64,000 nucleotides of DNA from JAGQNT01 sp964426605 (GCA_964426605.1 CAYRQK010000001.1:372001-436000), one strand, 5' to 3'; positions 51,398 through 60,364 are shown, counted from the stretch's first letter. The notes: generated by a model not told the origin, from the letters alone. A program made the numbers and translations.

Positions 51398-54300
51398 GTG
51401 AGTACCGATTTTCAGACCGTCTACCGACAACTCAATGTCGAGCAAGAGCAAGCCGTCGACGCTATCGACGGGCCGCTACTGGTTATTGCCGGGCCGGGTA
51501 CCGGCAAAACTCAACTACTCAGTGCCCGAGTGGCCAACATCCTTAGCAAGACAGATGTAAACCCCAGCAACATTCTATGCCTGACATTCACCGAGTCGGG
51601 TGCTCAAAATATGCGAGATCGCTTGCGTAGCCTGATTGGCGATGACGCATATGACGTCGCTATCAGTACGTACCACAGCTTCGGCAGCGACATTATTAAA
51701 AACTATGCCGAATATTTCCAACACATCGGCGTTGACCGCTCGGATGATGTCCGCATGGAGCGGCCCATCGACGAGCTGACTCAAATCCAGATCATAGAAC
51801 AAATCGTGGGCAGACTGCCATTCGACAGTCCGTTACTCAGCGCTCGTTACTACATCAAAAGTGTTGTAGGTACCATCAGCGACCTCAAACAGCACCTGAT
51901 CACACCCGATAAACTCCGTGAGCTGGCTCACGATAACCTAGCACAGATAGAGCTAGTCCAGCCTATCCTCGATGACATTATCAATAGCGCGGGCGGTATC
52001 TCGCGTAAAAAGGCCGAAAAAGCACAGCAGTACCAGCAGCTACTCGATGGTCTAGAAAGCCTACAGGGCCCGCTCATAGAGCAGGCGGCCACAGCCCTGC
52101 AAAAAGCCCACGAAAAAGCCGAAATCCAAAACTCGCCAACACCTCTCACTACCTGGAAAAATGAATGGTTACACAAAAACGGCCAGGACGCACTCGTATT
52201 GACCGAGCCATTACGTAGTCAGAAAATGCTCGAGTTGGCTGACGTATATCAGGCATATGAGAAAGCCCTCAAAAGCCGCAGTGCATACGACTTTGACGAC
52301 ATGATTCTGCGGGCCATTGACGGCATCAGCCAGAACGATGAGCTACGTTTTAACTTGCAAGAGCGCTATCAGTACATCCTGCTGGATGAGTTTCAAGACA
52401 CCAATCCATCGCAGTTTGAACTGGTAAAGCGTATTGCCAATCACCCGGTTCACGAAGGTCGACCAAACATTATGGCCGTCGGAGATGACGATCAGGCAAT
52501 CTTTGCTTTCCAGGGCGCCAACGTTGGCAACATGCAAGATTTTATAGATAGTTTCCGGGATGTGAAAGTTATCAATCTAGTCACCAACTATCGCTCCCAC
52601 CCAGATATTTTGCACGTTGCACACAACATCGCACAACAGATCGAAGATCGGCTGCACACACAACTGACGGGTATCGATAAAGTCCTGCTAGCCGGTACAA
52701 CCAACCTACCCAAAGATGCGCAAGTAAGTCGGCATGAATTTGCCGCCGCTGCCAGTGAATACTCTTGGGTAGCCAGCACAATACAAGCACTTATTGCACG
52801 GGGTGCTGATCCGTCGGAGATCGCTGTGCTGGCACCCAAGCACAGTCTGCTGGAAAATTTGGTGCCGTTTCTAAAACAAGTCGATGTCGCCGTCTCGTAC
52901 GAAAAACGCGAGAATATCCTTGAGACAGAGATTGTACAGGGATTGCGACTGGCAGCCCAGCTGCTCGGCGCACTCACTTCTGGCAATACGGCTCTCATCA
53001 ATCAATATTTTCCACTAGTACTCAGCTTGCCATATTGGAATATTCAACCCAAGGACATCTGGAAGGTGAATTGGCAATTTGCCAAGCGAGACGAGACCAG
53101 GCCATGGGCAGAGATAGCACTCGAGTCATCAGCTCTCGAAGCTCCAGTTACGTTTTATCTTGCACTCGCTAGTACCGCTGTCATCGAGCCCCTAGAGATA
53201 ACGCTAGACAAGCTTGCCGGTAGCTTGCCGGTAGAATCCGCTGGCAACACCATCACAGCCCCCCTCAAACACTATTATTTTGATGCCGGTAAGCGAGTGA
53301 CCGAGTCACTCAAATACTACGAAGCAGTTTCCCACCTCAGCGTCATTCGGGCACGACTGCGCGACTATCAAGCTACTTCCGACCATCAATTGCGACTTCA
53401 AGATTTCCTTGATTTCTTCAGTATGTACGAGGCGGCCGAGGCGGCACTCATTAATTCGCACCCTATCGCTCAAAACAAACACGCCGTACAGCTTATGACG
53501 GCGTATAAGGCTAAGGGCCTCGAGTTCGATACCGTTTTTATTCTACAGGCCCATGACGATGTATGGGGCAGCGCCAGCACAGGCGGCAACAACAAACTCA
53601 GTTTGCCACCCAACCTAGCACACATTCGCTACACCAACTCGACAAATGATGAACGGCTACGTGTATTTTTTGTAGCGCTGACTCGAGCCCGACATAGCCT
53701 CTACATCACGTCCCACGCCAATAAAGACAACGGTAAGGCCACCACGCCACTCAAATACCTGGCTGAAGTAGATGGCATATCCACGAACCTGCCGGCTCAT
53801 GCACGGTCAATCATCGTGCAAGATATGCAGCCCCAACAACTAGCGGAAGACACCGAGACATTATGGCAAGCCGGGCAGGTGAGTTTGCCAGCGGATCTCC
53901 GGAGCTTGCTTGCCGATCGCCTGCAGCGTTACCAGATGAGTCCAACCCACCTCAACACCTTCATGGATATGGAACGTGGTGGGCCAGAGGCATTCCTAGT
54001 CCAAACCCTACTACGCTTCCCGCAGGCACCGTCGGCGAGTGGTGAGTACGGTACGGCCGTGCACGACACGCTCGAATGGTACCAAAACCAGCTCAATACA
54101 GGCGATAAGCCAGGCAACACGGCGACGTTCAAACGGTTTGAGTACGAGCTAGGCCGGCGCTACATGACCGATCACGACCGTGACCATGCCCGCGCCAAAG
54201 GCCGGGCTTCACTACAAAAATATCTAGCTGCACGGACCGATATGTTTGAGCGCCCGGCGAAAGCCGAGGTCAATCTTTATAGTGAAGGTGTAGTGCTTGG

Positions 54301-54724
54301 CGAGGCTCGCTTGAGTGGTAAAATCGATCGATTGGAGATAAACAAGCAGGCCAAAACCGTCCGAGTTGTCGACTACAAAACTGGCAAACCCCTAGCCAGG
54401 TGGGACAATACGATCAAATCATTCAAGTACAAGCAGCAACTATATTTCTACAAGTTTCTGATTGAGCACAGCAGCTCCTGGAAAGGATACCGCGTCGAGG
54501 AAGCACGGCTCGAGTTCGTAGAGCCTGACCAGAACGCAACAGGCACCATACAACCGCCGTTGCTGGTCGCCTTTGACACTGACGAAGAAATGCGCATGGA
54601 ACGCCTTATACAAGCAGTGTGGGACATCATTCAGAGTCTCGACCTGCCCGATGTCGCTGCATATTCGAAAGATCTGAGGGGCACCAAGGCATTCGAAAAG
54701 TTTTTGCTAGACAGCTACAGCTAA
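51398..54724 (+). CDS. UvrD/PcrA-family DNA helicase fused to RecB-type nuclease
   Basis: The 1108-residue protein has superfamily 1A motifs: GPGTGKTQLL, LLDEFQDTNPSQ, GDDDQAIFAFQGAN, NYRSHPDIL, YKAKGLEFDTV and FVALTRARHS. A C-terminal PD-(D/E)XK domain has GKIDRLEINKQ and VVDYKTGKPL. It probably processes double-strand ends, as an AddA- or RecB-like single chain. The start is GTG at 51398, 4 nt after the NDH-2 stop; TACAAT at 51386-51391 lies 6 nt upstream, so a leaderless GTG message is likely. The ORF extending to 51230 overlaps NDH-2. Confidence 0.92.
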   Translation: MSTDFQTVYRQLNVEQEQAVDAIDGPLLVIAGPGTGKTQLLSARVANILSKTDVNPSNILCLTFTESGAQNMRDRLRSLIGDDAYDVAISTYHSFGSDIIKNYAEYFQHIGVDRSDDVRMERPIDELTQIQIIEQIVGRLPFDSPLLSARYYIKSVVGTISDLKQHLITPDKLRELAHDNLAQIELVQPILDDIINSAGGISRKKAEKAQQYQQLLDGLESLQGPLIEQAATALQKAHEKAEIQNSPTPLTTWKNEWLHKNGQDALVLTEPLRSQKMLELADVYQAYEKALKSRSAYDFDDMILRAIDGISQNDELRFNLQERYQYILLDEFQDTNPSQFELVKRIANHPVHEGRPNIMAVGDDDQAIFAFQGANVGNMQDFIDSFRDVKVINLVTNYRSHPDILHVAHNIAQQIEDRLHTQLTGIDKVLLAGTTNLPKDAQVSRHEFAAAASEYSWVASTIQALIARGADPSEIAVLAPKHSLLENLVPFLKQVDVAVSYEKRENILETEIVQGLRLAAQLLGALTSGNTALINQYFPLVLSLPYWNIQPKDIWKVNWQFAKRDETRPWAEIALESSALEAPVTFYLALASTAVIEPLEITLDKLAGSLPVESAGNTITAPLKHYYFDAGKRVTESLKYYEAVSHLSVIRARLRDYQATSDHQLRLQDFLDFFSMYEAAEAALINSHPIAQNKHAVQLMTAYKAKGLEFDTVFILQAHDDVWGSASTGGNNKLSLPPNLAHIRYTNSTNDERLRVFFVALTRARHSLYITSHANKDNGKATTPLKYLAEVDGISTNLPAHARSIIVQDMQPQQLAEDTETLWQAGQVSLPADLRSLLADRLQRYQMSPTHLNTFMDMERGGPEAFLVQTLLRFPQAPSASGEYGTAVHDTLEWYQNQLNTGDKPGNTATFKRFEYELGRRYMTDHDRDHARAKGRASLQKYLAARTDMFERPAKAEVNLYSEGVVLGEARLSGKIDRLEINKQAKTVRVVDYKTGKPLARWDNTIKSFKYKQQLYFYKFLIEHSSSWKGYRVEEARLEFVEPDQNATGTIQPPLLVAFDTDEEMRMERLIQAVWDIIQSLDLPDVAAYSKDLRGTKAFEKFLLDSYS

Positions 54725-54789
54725 ACTTATACGTGCCAGTTAAAAGCCGCTCGCAAAATCCACACATGCCGCGGCTTCGACCATACAAC

Positions 54790-54818
54790 AAATCCCCCTG
54801 GAATAACCAGGGGGATTT
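54790..54818. terminator. Bidirectional terminator between helicase and aquaporin
   Basis: A perfect 12-bp stem AAATCCCCCTGG / CCAGGGGGATTT with a 5-nt loop. A and T ends on both sides allow use by both convergent genes, though the T-tracts are short. Confidence 0.8.
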
Positions 54819-54840
54819 GAGAGTGTACAGGCTCGAAAGA

Positions 54841-55581
54841 CTATTTGCGCTTTGTAGCGGTCTTCTTGCGAGTCGTTGCCTTGGCAGTCGTCTTTGCCTT
54901 AGCGGTAGTAGCAGCTTTAGGCGCAACCGTAGCTGCACCAGCTGTAGCCTTCTTTGCTCGCGCGTCAGGCGCAAACAACAAGCCATACAGGTTGATACCG
55001 ATAACCGCACCAAGCACTGGGCCAAGCACGTATGTGCCCCATGCCCAAGCGTTTGAGCCAAGAGCAATTGCCGGGTTCAGCATACCGACAGAGACCGATG
55101 AAGCAGCGATAACGCCAAGAGCGTACGCGCTACCAAGAACAGCGGCTTTTTTGTTGTCAAGATAGTGGTTAAACGTCACGGCAGCCCAGCCGAGTGCGAA
55201 TATTGCCGTACCGATAGCCTCGGCTACTAGCAGGCGGCCAGTGAACTTATCGCTGACGGCTGTGAGGTCGCTGCCAATGTAGTATTGGTACAAACGACCA
55301 GCTGCAAGACCACCAAGCAGCTGCGCAACGACGTATGCAACAGCAGTCAGTGAGTTTACACGACGAGCGGTCCACAGACCAATAGTAATAGCTGGGTTCA
55401 GGTGTGCACCAGACGCACGACCAATCACGAGTACAAGCATAGCGATTGCCAAACCACCGGCTATACCAATGAAGTAAGGTACGCCAATTGTCGAACGTTG
55501 GACCGAGACGACGACCAACGTCAACACGCCCGCACCCAAGAACTCGGCAGCCAGCGCGGCTAACTTATTTTTTGAAAACAT
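54841..55581 (-). CDS. Aquaporin-family (MIP) channel with basic C-terminal tail
   Basis: The 246-residue protein has six hydrophobic segments and two NPA motifs, HLNPAITIG and MLNPAIALG. In aquaporins and glycerol facilitators the second NPA is followed by a selectivity-filter arginine; here it is isoleucine, so selectivity is probably changed. The last ~40 residues are an A/K/T-rich tail similar in composition to histone H1 (AKTTAKATTRKKTATKRK), unusual for a channel. GGAGG 5 nt before ATG 55581 sets the start. TTTACA, 17 nt, TACGCT upstream may be its promoter. Confidence 0.88.
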   Translation of the reverse strand: MFSKNKLAALAAEFLGAGVLTLVVVSVQRSTIGVPYFIGIAGGLAIAMLVLVIGRASGAHLNPAITIGLWTARRVNSLTAVAYVVAQLLGGLAAGRLYQYYIGSDLTAVSDKFTGRLLVAEAIGTAIFALGWAAVTFNHYLDNKKAAVLGSAYALGVIAASSVSVGMLNPAIALGSNAWAWGTYVLGPVLGAVIGINLYGLLFAPDARAKKATAGAATVAPKAATTAKAKTTAKATTRKKTATKRK

Positions 55582-55686
55582 ATAACCTCCGTTATTTAGT
55601 AGCTTCAGCGTAGCGCCCCTGTCACATTTTGTAAAGGGTTTATGTTTGCCACCGGGGTTGCGCATCTCATCAGCGGGCGTATAATC

Positions 55687-55711
55687 TTGTGAGGTATATC
55701 ACAAATATAAT
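55687..55711 (+). promoter_or_regulatory. CRP-type operator overlapping a promoter
   Basis: TTGTGA-GGTATA-TCACAA (55687-55704) is a perfect 18-nt palindrome matching the CRP consensus TGTGA-N6-TCACA. TATAAT follows at 55706-55711. The operator occupies the -35/spacer region, which suggests repression of the plus-strand gene; it lies about 105 nt from the divergent aquaporin start. The Crp/Fnr protein at 37.3-38.0 kb is the only candidate regulator in the window. Confidence 0.7.
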
Positions 55712-55729
55712 CAATTAACAGGGGAAACT

Positions 55730-56584
55730 GTGCCCTCACGGGCACGTAGTAGTATGAGTGGAGTAGAGACAATGACCGCGGTAGACACGAACGAACTTAT
55801 AGCCAGCCGAGAACAATTTTTTAACCCTATCGATTTACGGGCCAACGGCTACAATTGCGGTGACGATCAAACCTCTGATTGGCAGTTGTATGCTCACATC
55901 TTTGGTGGTGCAACGTTTTTGGGTTACTCGACCATGATCTTGGGTCATATCAACGAACCTATAGCTGTCGAAAGTCTAGAATCAAGCACCGCCTCGGCTA
56001 TCCGCCAGCTTGCTAGCCGAGGTTATCAACACCAAGGCGTCCACAGCAGCGTTTCTGCCGAAGGTGGTCACTACTTTCAGACACAGCGGACTGAAGGCGG
56101 TCTCGGCTGCGGCTACATCGCGCTGCGCCGCGACATCAGTCAACTCATTAGCGAGCAGGGCGAGTCCATCCTTGCCGAGATGGACCAACTGTTACCACAT
56201 TTGTTTGCTGACGAAGGAAAAAATTTTGCCCGACAAGTCGTGGCCGCCCATGGCTACTTCGCCACCAACCCAACCGTACTTGGCCAGCCGCGACAGATAG
56301 CGCTATCGGCAATTCGTGAGGGCGCTACTCCCATGCTCGTGGATGGTGGCCACACTGCTACAGACGGCATTATCAACCTAGAATCCGGCACAACCTTCGA
56401 CAACAACAGCAGCGTGGCTGCCGGCTTGCCAACATATGACCACGACCTCTGGGCTAGCAACGATCTCCTCGCCCAACTTCCAGCCACTACAAACTACAGC
56501 CACGATCAGTTGACGACAGCCAGCCTCGTAGACATTATCGGTACCATGCGCGCGCTAGGTGTGACACAAATAGCCGTTCGCTAG
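55730..56584 (+). CDS. Hypothetical protein behind a CRP-type operator
   Basis: The 284-residue soluble protein has no signal peptide. Start GTG 55730 follows AGGGGAA; ATG 55754 or 55772 are alternatives. A 6-bp hairpin GTGCCC-TCAC-GGGCAC covers the GTG start and may limit initiation. The sequence has repeated G-rich turns (TEGGLGCGYIALRRD), a VDGGHTATDGIINL segment and a helical C-terminus. I do not recognise a family. The CRP-type site suggests it responds to the same signal as the Crp/Fnr regulator. Confidence 0.65.
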   Translation: MPSRARSSMSGVETMTAVDTNELIASREQFFNPIDLRANGYNCGDDQTSDWQLYAHIFGGATFLGYSTMILGHINEPIAVESLESSTASAIRQLASRGYQHQGVHSSVSAEGGHYFQTQRTEGGLGCGYIALRRDISQLISEQGESILAEMDQLLPHLFADEGKNFARQVVAAHGYFATNPTVLGQPRQIALSAIREGATPMLVDGGHTATDGIINLESGTTFDNNSSVAAGLPTYDHDLWASNDLLAQLPATTNYSHDQLTTASLVDIIGTMRALGVTQIAVR

Positions 56585-56653
56585 TATCTAAAATCATTTG
56601 CAAACTACTGACTTTGTTTTATGCTGAAGCTATAGATAAATAAGGGGGTCACA

Positions 56654-57073
56654 ATGCTCAAAGATTTTAGAAAGTTCATCTTGCGCGGCAACGTCGTTGA
56701 CTTGGCCGTTGCAGTTGTCATCGGTGCTGCGTTCGGCGCCATCGTGACAGCACTCGTCAAAGATCTCGTGACACCACTTATTGCAGCCATTGGTGGTCAG
56801 CCAGATTTCTCCGGTTTGTCGTTCACGCTCAATGGCAGCAAGTTCATGTACGGTGACTTCATTAACGCCATCGTATCATTCCTCCTCATCGCAGCTGTGA
56901 TCTTCTTCTTTGTCGTGCAGCCGCTGAACAAGCTCATGACGCACCTAAAGCCGTCCGACGAAGTAGATACTCCTGCCGAACGTAAGTGCCCAGAGTGCCT
57001 CAGTGGTATTCCGGCTGCCGCCAAGCGCTGTAAATACTGCACGGCCGTCAGCAAGCCTACTAAGAAATCCTAA
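56654..57073 (+). CDS. mscL: Large-conductance mechanosensitive channel
   Basis: The 139-residue protein has the MscL N-terminus FRKFILRGNVVDLAVAVVIG, the pore helix with AAFGAIVTALVKDLVTP and the second helix FLLIAAVIFFFVVQPLN. The C-terminus carries a C-x2-C...C-x2-C pair (CPECLSGIP and RCKYCT), a small zinc ribbon seen in a subset of MscL proteins. It opens under membrane tension on osmotic downshift. AAGGGGG 6 nt before the ATG. Strong terminator follows. Confidence 0.95.
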   Translation: MLKDFRKFILRGNVVDLAVAVVIGAAFGAIVTALVKDLVTPLIAAIGGQPDFSGLSFTLNGSKFMYGDFINAIVSFLLIAAVIFFFVVQPLNKLMTHLKPSDEVDTPAERKCPECLSGIPAAAKRCKYCTAVSKPTKKS

Positions 57074-57082
57074 CGTTTGCCC

Positions 57083-57118
57083 ACTAAAAAAGACGCCTCC
57101 AACGGCGTCTTTTTTAGT
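57083..57118. terminator. Bidirectional terminator between mscL and atpC
   Basis: A perfect 15-bp stem (57083-57097 with 57104-57118) and a 6-nt loop TCCAAC. Six A and six T at the outer stem give U-rich ends in both directions. It ends the mscL message and, on the minus strand, the whole ATP synthase operon, whose last stop codon is 12 nt away. Confidence 0.95.
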
Positions 57119-57129
57119 ACAGCTACAAC

Positions 57130-57558
57130 TTAATGTTTTTGATGGCGGCGCTTAAGGCCGGCTACCTGCAAACGCACGGCGTGGCGGTCGACAATTGCCT
57201 GGGCATGCTCCAGGCTAACCTGATCTTTGGCCTCTAGCTTCATTTGCTTAGCACGTTCCATGGCTGCCTCGGCTTCGGCCTCGTTGATATCATCGGCATG
57301 GTCGGCCTCATCAACCAGCACGCGTAGTGTATTATTGCTGACTTCTACTACGCCGCCGTTGGTAGCAAAGTACTCACGTTCGTGGTCACCATCACGTGGA
57401 TTACGGCGCACCATAATCGCGCCAGTGGTTGCAACACTGACAAGTGGCATATGATCCTGCAGCACGCCAATTTCGCCGTCCAGCGTGGGCAAAACGACCT
57501 CGTATACATCGTCGTCAAACTTGGTACCAGATAGTGCTACTAATTGAAAGTGAATCAT
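57130..57558 (-). CDS. atpC: F1 ATP synthase subunit epsilon
   Basis: The 142-residue protein has the N-terminal beta-sandwich (VVLPTLDGEIGVLQDHMPLV, FATNGGVVEVSNNTLRVL) and a C-terminal helical hairpin (EAEAAMERAKQMKLEAKD). It couples the rotor to the c-ring and can inhibit hydrolysis. Its ATG overlaps the stop of the preceding 75-residue ORF (ATGA). Last gene of the operon. Confidence 0.95.
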   Translation of the reverse strand: MIHFQLVALSGTKFDDDVYEVVLPTLDGEIGVLQDHMPLVSVATTGAIMVRRNPRDGDHEREYFATNGGVVEVSNNTLRVLVDEADHADDINEAEAEAAMERAKQMKLEAKDQVSLEHAQAIVDRHAVRLQVAGLKRRHQKH

Positions 57559-57782
57559 ACAATCCTCTCAATATCCCTACCACCAGGGACACATGCATCA
57601 AAATTACAAAATTTGGCTAGACACCAAACGGTGCTCAGCTCCTCACCATCAAGCCCGACTTCATAACCGTCAACATCCGAGCTTGCAAAACCACAATCAA
57701 TACTAGAGCTCTGGCATCGTTCTTGAGTTTCGATGGCAATGTCTGAACCCAGTTTAAATTCGTGGAATAGCTGCTCGCCCAT
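57555..57782 (-). CDS. Small ORF between atpD and atpC (75 aa)
   Basis: It starts 8 nt after the atpD stop, and its TGA overlaps the atpC start (ATGA), so it is in the operon and translationally coupled. The acidic protein (MGEQLFHEFKLGSDIAIETQ...) has five cysteines, in CQSSSIDC, WCLAKFC and DACVPGG, which could form disulfides or bind metal. No membrane segment. I do not recognise it. In nearly all bacteria atpD and atpC are adjacent. Its 3' end supplies GAGAGGA as the atpC RBS. Confidence 0.7.
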   Translation of the reverse strand: MGEQLFHEFKLGSDIAIETQERCQSSSIDCGFASSDVDGYEVGLDGEELSTVWCLAKFCNFDACVPGGRDIERIV

Positions 57783-57790
57783 AAGTAGCT

Positions 57791-59200
57791 CTATTTCTTA
57801 GCCTCTTTGGCTGCTTTGACGACATCTTCGATGCCACCCTTGAGGTAGAAAGCACTTTCTGGCTTGTCGTCGTGCTTGCCATCGAGGATTTCTTTGAAAC
57901 CTTGGATGGTGTCGCTCAGCTTTACGTATTGGCCGGGGTTGTTGGTAAACTGCTCGGCCACGAAGAACGGTTGAGATAGGAATCGCTGAATCTTACGGGC
58001 ACGGGCCACCAGCTGCTTGTCTTCCTCGGACAATTCTTCCATACCGAGGATAGCAATGATGTCCTGCAGGTCCTTGTAGCGCTGCAGCACACGCTGCACT
58101 TCACGCGCCACGTTGTAGTGGTCCTCACCGACGATTTCGGGGTCAAGAATGGTACTGTTACTGTCGAGCGGGTCAACAGCCGGGTAGATACCGATTTCGG
58201 TGAGCGCACGGCTCAGAGTAATGGTGGAGTCAAGGTGAGCAAAGGTGGTAGCTGGAGCTGGGTCGGTAAGGTCGTCAGCTGGTACGTAGACGGCCTGTAC
58301 AGACGTAATTGAGCCTTCTTTGGTAGAAGTAATACGCTCTTGCAGCTGGCCCATTTCCTGAGCCAAGTTTGGCTGATAGCCCACGGCAGATGGCAAACGA
58401 CCCAGCAGAGCAGATACCTCGGCACCGGCCTGGGTGTAACGGAAAATGTTGTCGACGAACAGTAGCACGTCAGAACCCTTGTCGCGGAAACCTTCAGCAA
58501 TCGTCAGACCCGAGAGGGCAACACGCAAACGGGCACCTGGCGGTTCGTTCATCTGGCCGAAGACCAGGCTAGTGTTCTTGAGCACACCCGACTCTTCCAT
58601 CTCGCCGTATAAGTCATTACCTTCACGAGTACGTTCACCAACACCGGCGAATACAGAGACGCCGTTGTGGAATTTGGCGATGTTACCAATCAATTCCTGA
58701 ATCAGCACCGTCTTACCCACACCGGCACCACCGAAGAGTCCAGCCTTGCCACCCTTGGTCATTGGACAGATGAGGTCGATAACTTTGATACCAGTCTCTA
58801 AGATTTCCACCGTGCCAGATTGGTCGATCAGCGGTGGTGGCGTGCGGTGAATCGGTGCATATTTGCTGAACTTGTTAGCCATGCCATCGATCGGCTGGCC
58901 AGTGACGTTAAACATGCGGCCCAACGTATCGTCACCGATTGGCACACTAATGGGCGCTCCGGTATCGGTTACCTTGCTACCACGCGGCAGACCGTCGGTT
59001 GAACCCAGCGAAATGGCACGAACACTGGATTCACTGAGGTGCTGTGCAACCTCGAGCGTCAGGAGCTTGCCGTCGTGCTCAAGTGTGAGGGCGTTGTAAA
59101 TTGCCGGCAAATTGTCAGTGCCAAACTCTACGTCCACCACCACACCCACAATTTGAGTAATCGTGCCGGTCATAGTTTTTTCTTTTGTTGCTGTTGCCAT
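57791..59200 (-). CDS. atpD: F1 ATP synthase subunit beta
   Basis: The 469-residue catalytic subunit has Walker A GLFGGAGVGKTVLIQELI, the catalytic glutamate region AGVGERTREGNDLY, LLFVDNIFRYTQAG and the DELSEED-equivalent GMEELSEEDKQLV. Length and order are standard. Its start overlaps the stop of the 95-residue ORF (TAATG), whose last codons hold a GGAG RBS. Confidence 0.98.
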   Translation of the reverse strand: MATATKEKTMTGTITQIVGVVVDVEFGTDNLPAIYNALTLEHDGKLLTLEVAQHLSESSVRAISLGSTDGLPRGSKVTDTGAPISVPIGDDTLGRMFNVTGQPIDGMANKFSKYAPIHRTPPPLIDQSGTVEILETGIKVIDLICPMTKGGKAGLFGGAGVGKTVLIQELIGNIAKFHNGVSVFAGVGERTREGNDLYGEMEESGVLKNTSLVFGQMNEPPGARLRVALSGLTIAEGFRDKGSDVLLFVDNIFRYTQAGAEVSALLGRLPSAVGYQPNLAQEMGQLQERITSTKEGSITSVQAVYVPADDLTDPAPATTFAHLDSTITLSRALTEIGIYPAVDPLDSNSTILDPEIVGEDHYNVAREVQRVLQRYKDLQDIIAILGMEELSEEDKQLVARARKIQRFLSQPFFVAEQFTNNPGQYVKLSDTIQGFKEILDGKHDDKPESAFYLKGGIEDVVKAAKEAKK

Positions 59201-59487
59201 TAGTTATCTCCTTCTTGACGTTCTGGTAGTGGTTTAAGGCCAAGTGCCATCCGAACAGCACTATAGGCTACATTTTTCACAATTGGGTTGTTGACATATG
59301 TGTCCGACACTTCCTGAAATGCAGCCTCGCACGCAGCGTCAGCTAAGCCTTGCCGATCTTCCTCGCCATATTCGTCAGCAATCGCCTCCGACAGTTCGGC
59401 CGGTACGGCCGCGTAGTGCCAGATATCTTCATTCGCAAACAACGATTCCGTCAACGCTTTTTCTTCATATTTGTGCACCATACTCAT
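59200..59487 (-). CDS. Small ORF between atpG and atpD (95 aa)
   Basis: An AGGAG 5 nt before ATG 59487 follows the atpG stop after 7 nt, and its TAA overlaps the atpD ATG (TAATG). The protein is acidic and predicted helical (AELSEAIADEYGEEDRQGLADA is the longest helix, quoted in part), ending in LPERQEGDN. No membrane segment and no recognised family. Own RBS plus coupling on the 3' side support a real gene. A role in F1 assembly or regulation is only suggested by location. Confidence 0.72.
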   Translation of the reverse strand: MSMVHKYEEKALTESLFANEDIWHYAAVPAELSEAIADEYGEEDRQGLADAACEAAFQEVSDTYVNNPIVKNVAYSAVRMALGLKPLPERQEGDN

Positions 59488-59494
59488 ATACTCC

Positions 59495-60364
59495 TTAGCC
59501 GTTTAGGGCTTCTGCTCCACCAGTTATTTCTGCTAGCTCTTGGGTAATCGCCGACTGACGCGCCGTATTAAGCTCCAAGGTGTAATCATCTATCAAATCT
59601 TTGGCGTTGTCAGTGGCGTTTTTCATGGCGACCATGCGCATGGCGTGCTCGCTGGCAAGTGACTCCAGCACCGCTTGCCAAATCTGAGCCTCGATTAACC
59701 GAATCGTGACTTGGTCAATTACCGTTTCGACGTCCGGCTCAAAAGTGCTGACATTGGCGACTTTTGATTCGTCTAGTTCGGGTGCTTCAGCCGGCAGTAG
59801 CTGTAAACTCTGTGCCTCCTGGACAACTGTCGACCTGAACTTGGTATACAGCACGCGAACTTCGTCAATTGCGCCCTCTTTATACAGCTCGATGATGGTA
59901 TTGAGGATGGGCCGCGTGTCGTTGGCCGTGGGATGGTCACCCAGGGCAGGGTAGACGGCGTCCAGCTCAACTTCGTTCAGACGCCGAGCAAATTGCGCAC
60001 CCTTACTGCCAATGGCAATGGCATGGCTTTTGACTTTGTCACTGCGGTCAGCGTGCAAGCCCTGTGTTAGTTGCTTCAGCACATTGGCGTTATAGGCTCC
60101 AGCCAAGCCGCTGTTGCTGGTTACCACAATGTACAGGCGAGCTTTGACCGTACGTTTTTCAAATAGCGGCTGACGCTCGACTTCGCTGATGCCACTGAGG
60201 CGAGCCAGCAGTTCGTTGGCCAGGTCGGCATAGGCGCGGCTACGCTGCGCGTATTCCTGCGCCCGGCGCAATTTGCTAGCACTCACCAGCTGCATCGCCT
60301 TAGTAATCTGGCGTGTACCCTTGATGGATTTAATCCGTTGCTTGAGGGCAATTGTACTAGCCAT
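59495..60364 (-). CDS. atpG: F1 ATP synthase subunit gamma
   Basis: The 289-residue rotor subunit has the N-terminal helix KQRIKSIKGTRQITKAMQLV, a central domain with NSGLAGAYNANVLKQL, and the C-terminal helix (NATDNAKDLIDDYTLELN, ARQSAITQELAEI). The start overlaps the 93-residue ORF by 8 nt. Standard length. Confidence 0.97.
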   Translation of the reverse strand: MASTIALKQRIKSIKGTRQITKAMQLVSASKLRRAQEYAQRSRAYADLANELLARLSGISEVERQPLFEKRTVKARLYIVVTSNSGLAGAYNANVLKQLTQGLHADRSDKVKSHAIAIGSKGAQFARRLNEVELDAVYPALGDHPTANDTRPILNTIIELYKEGAIDEVRVLYTKFRSTVVQEAQSLQLLPAEAPELDESKVANVSTFEPDVETVIDQVTIRLIEAQIWQAVLESLASEHAMRMVAMKNATDNAKDLIDDYTLELNTARQSAITQELAEITGGAEALNG

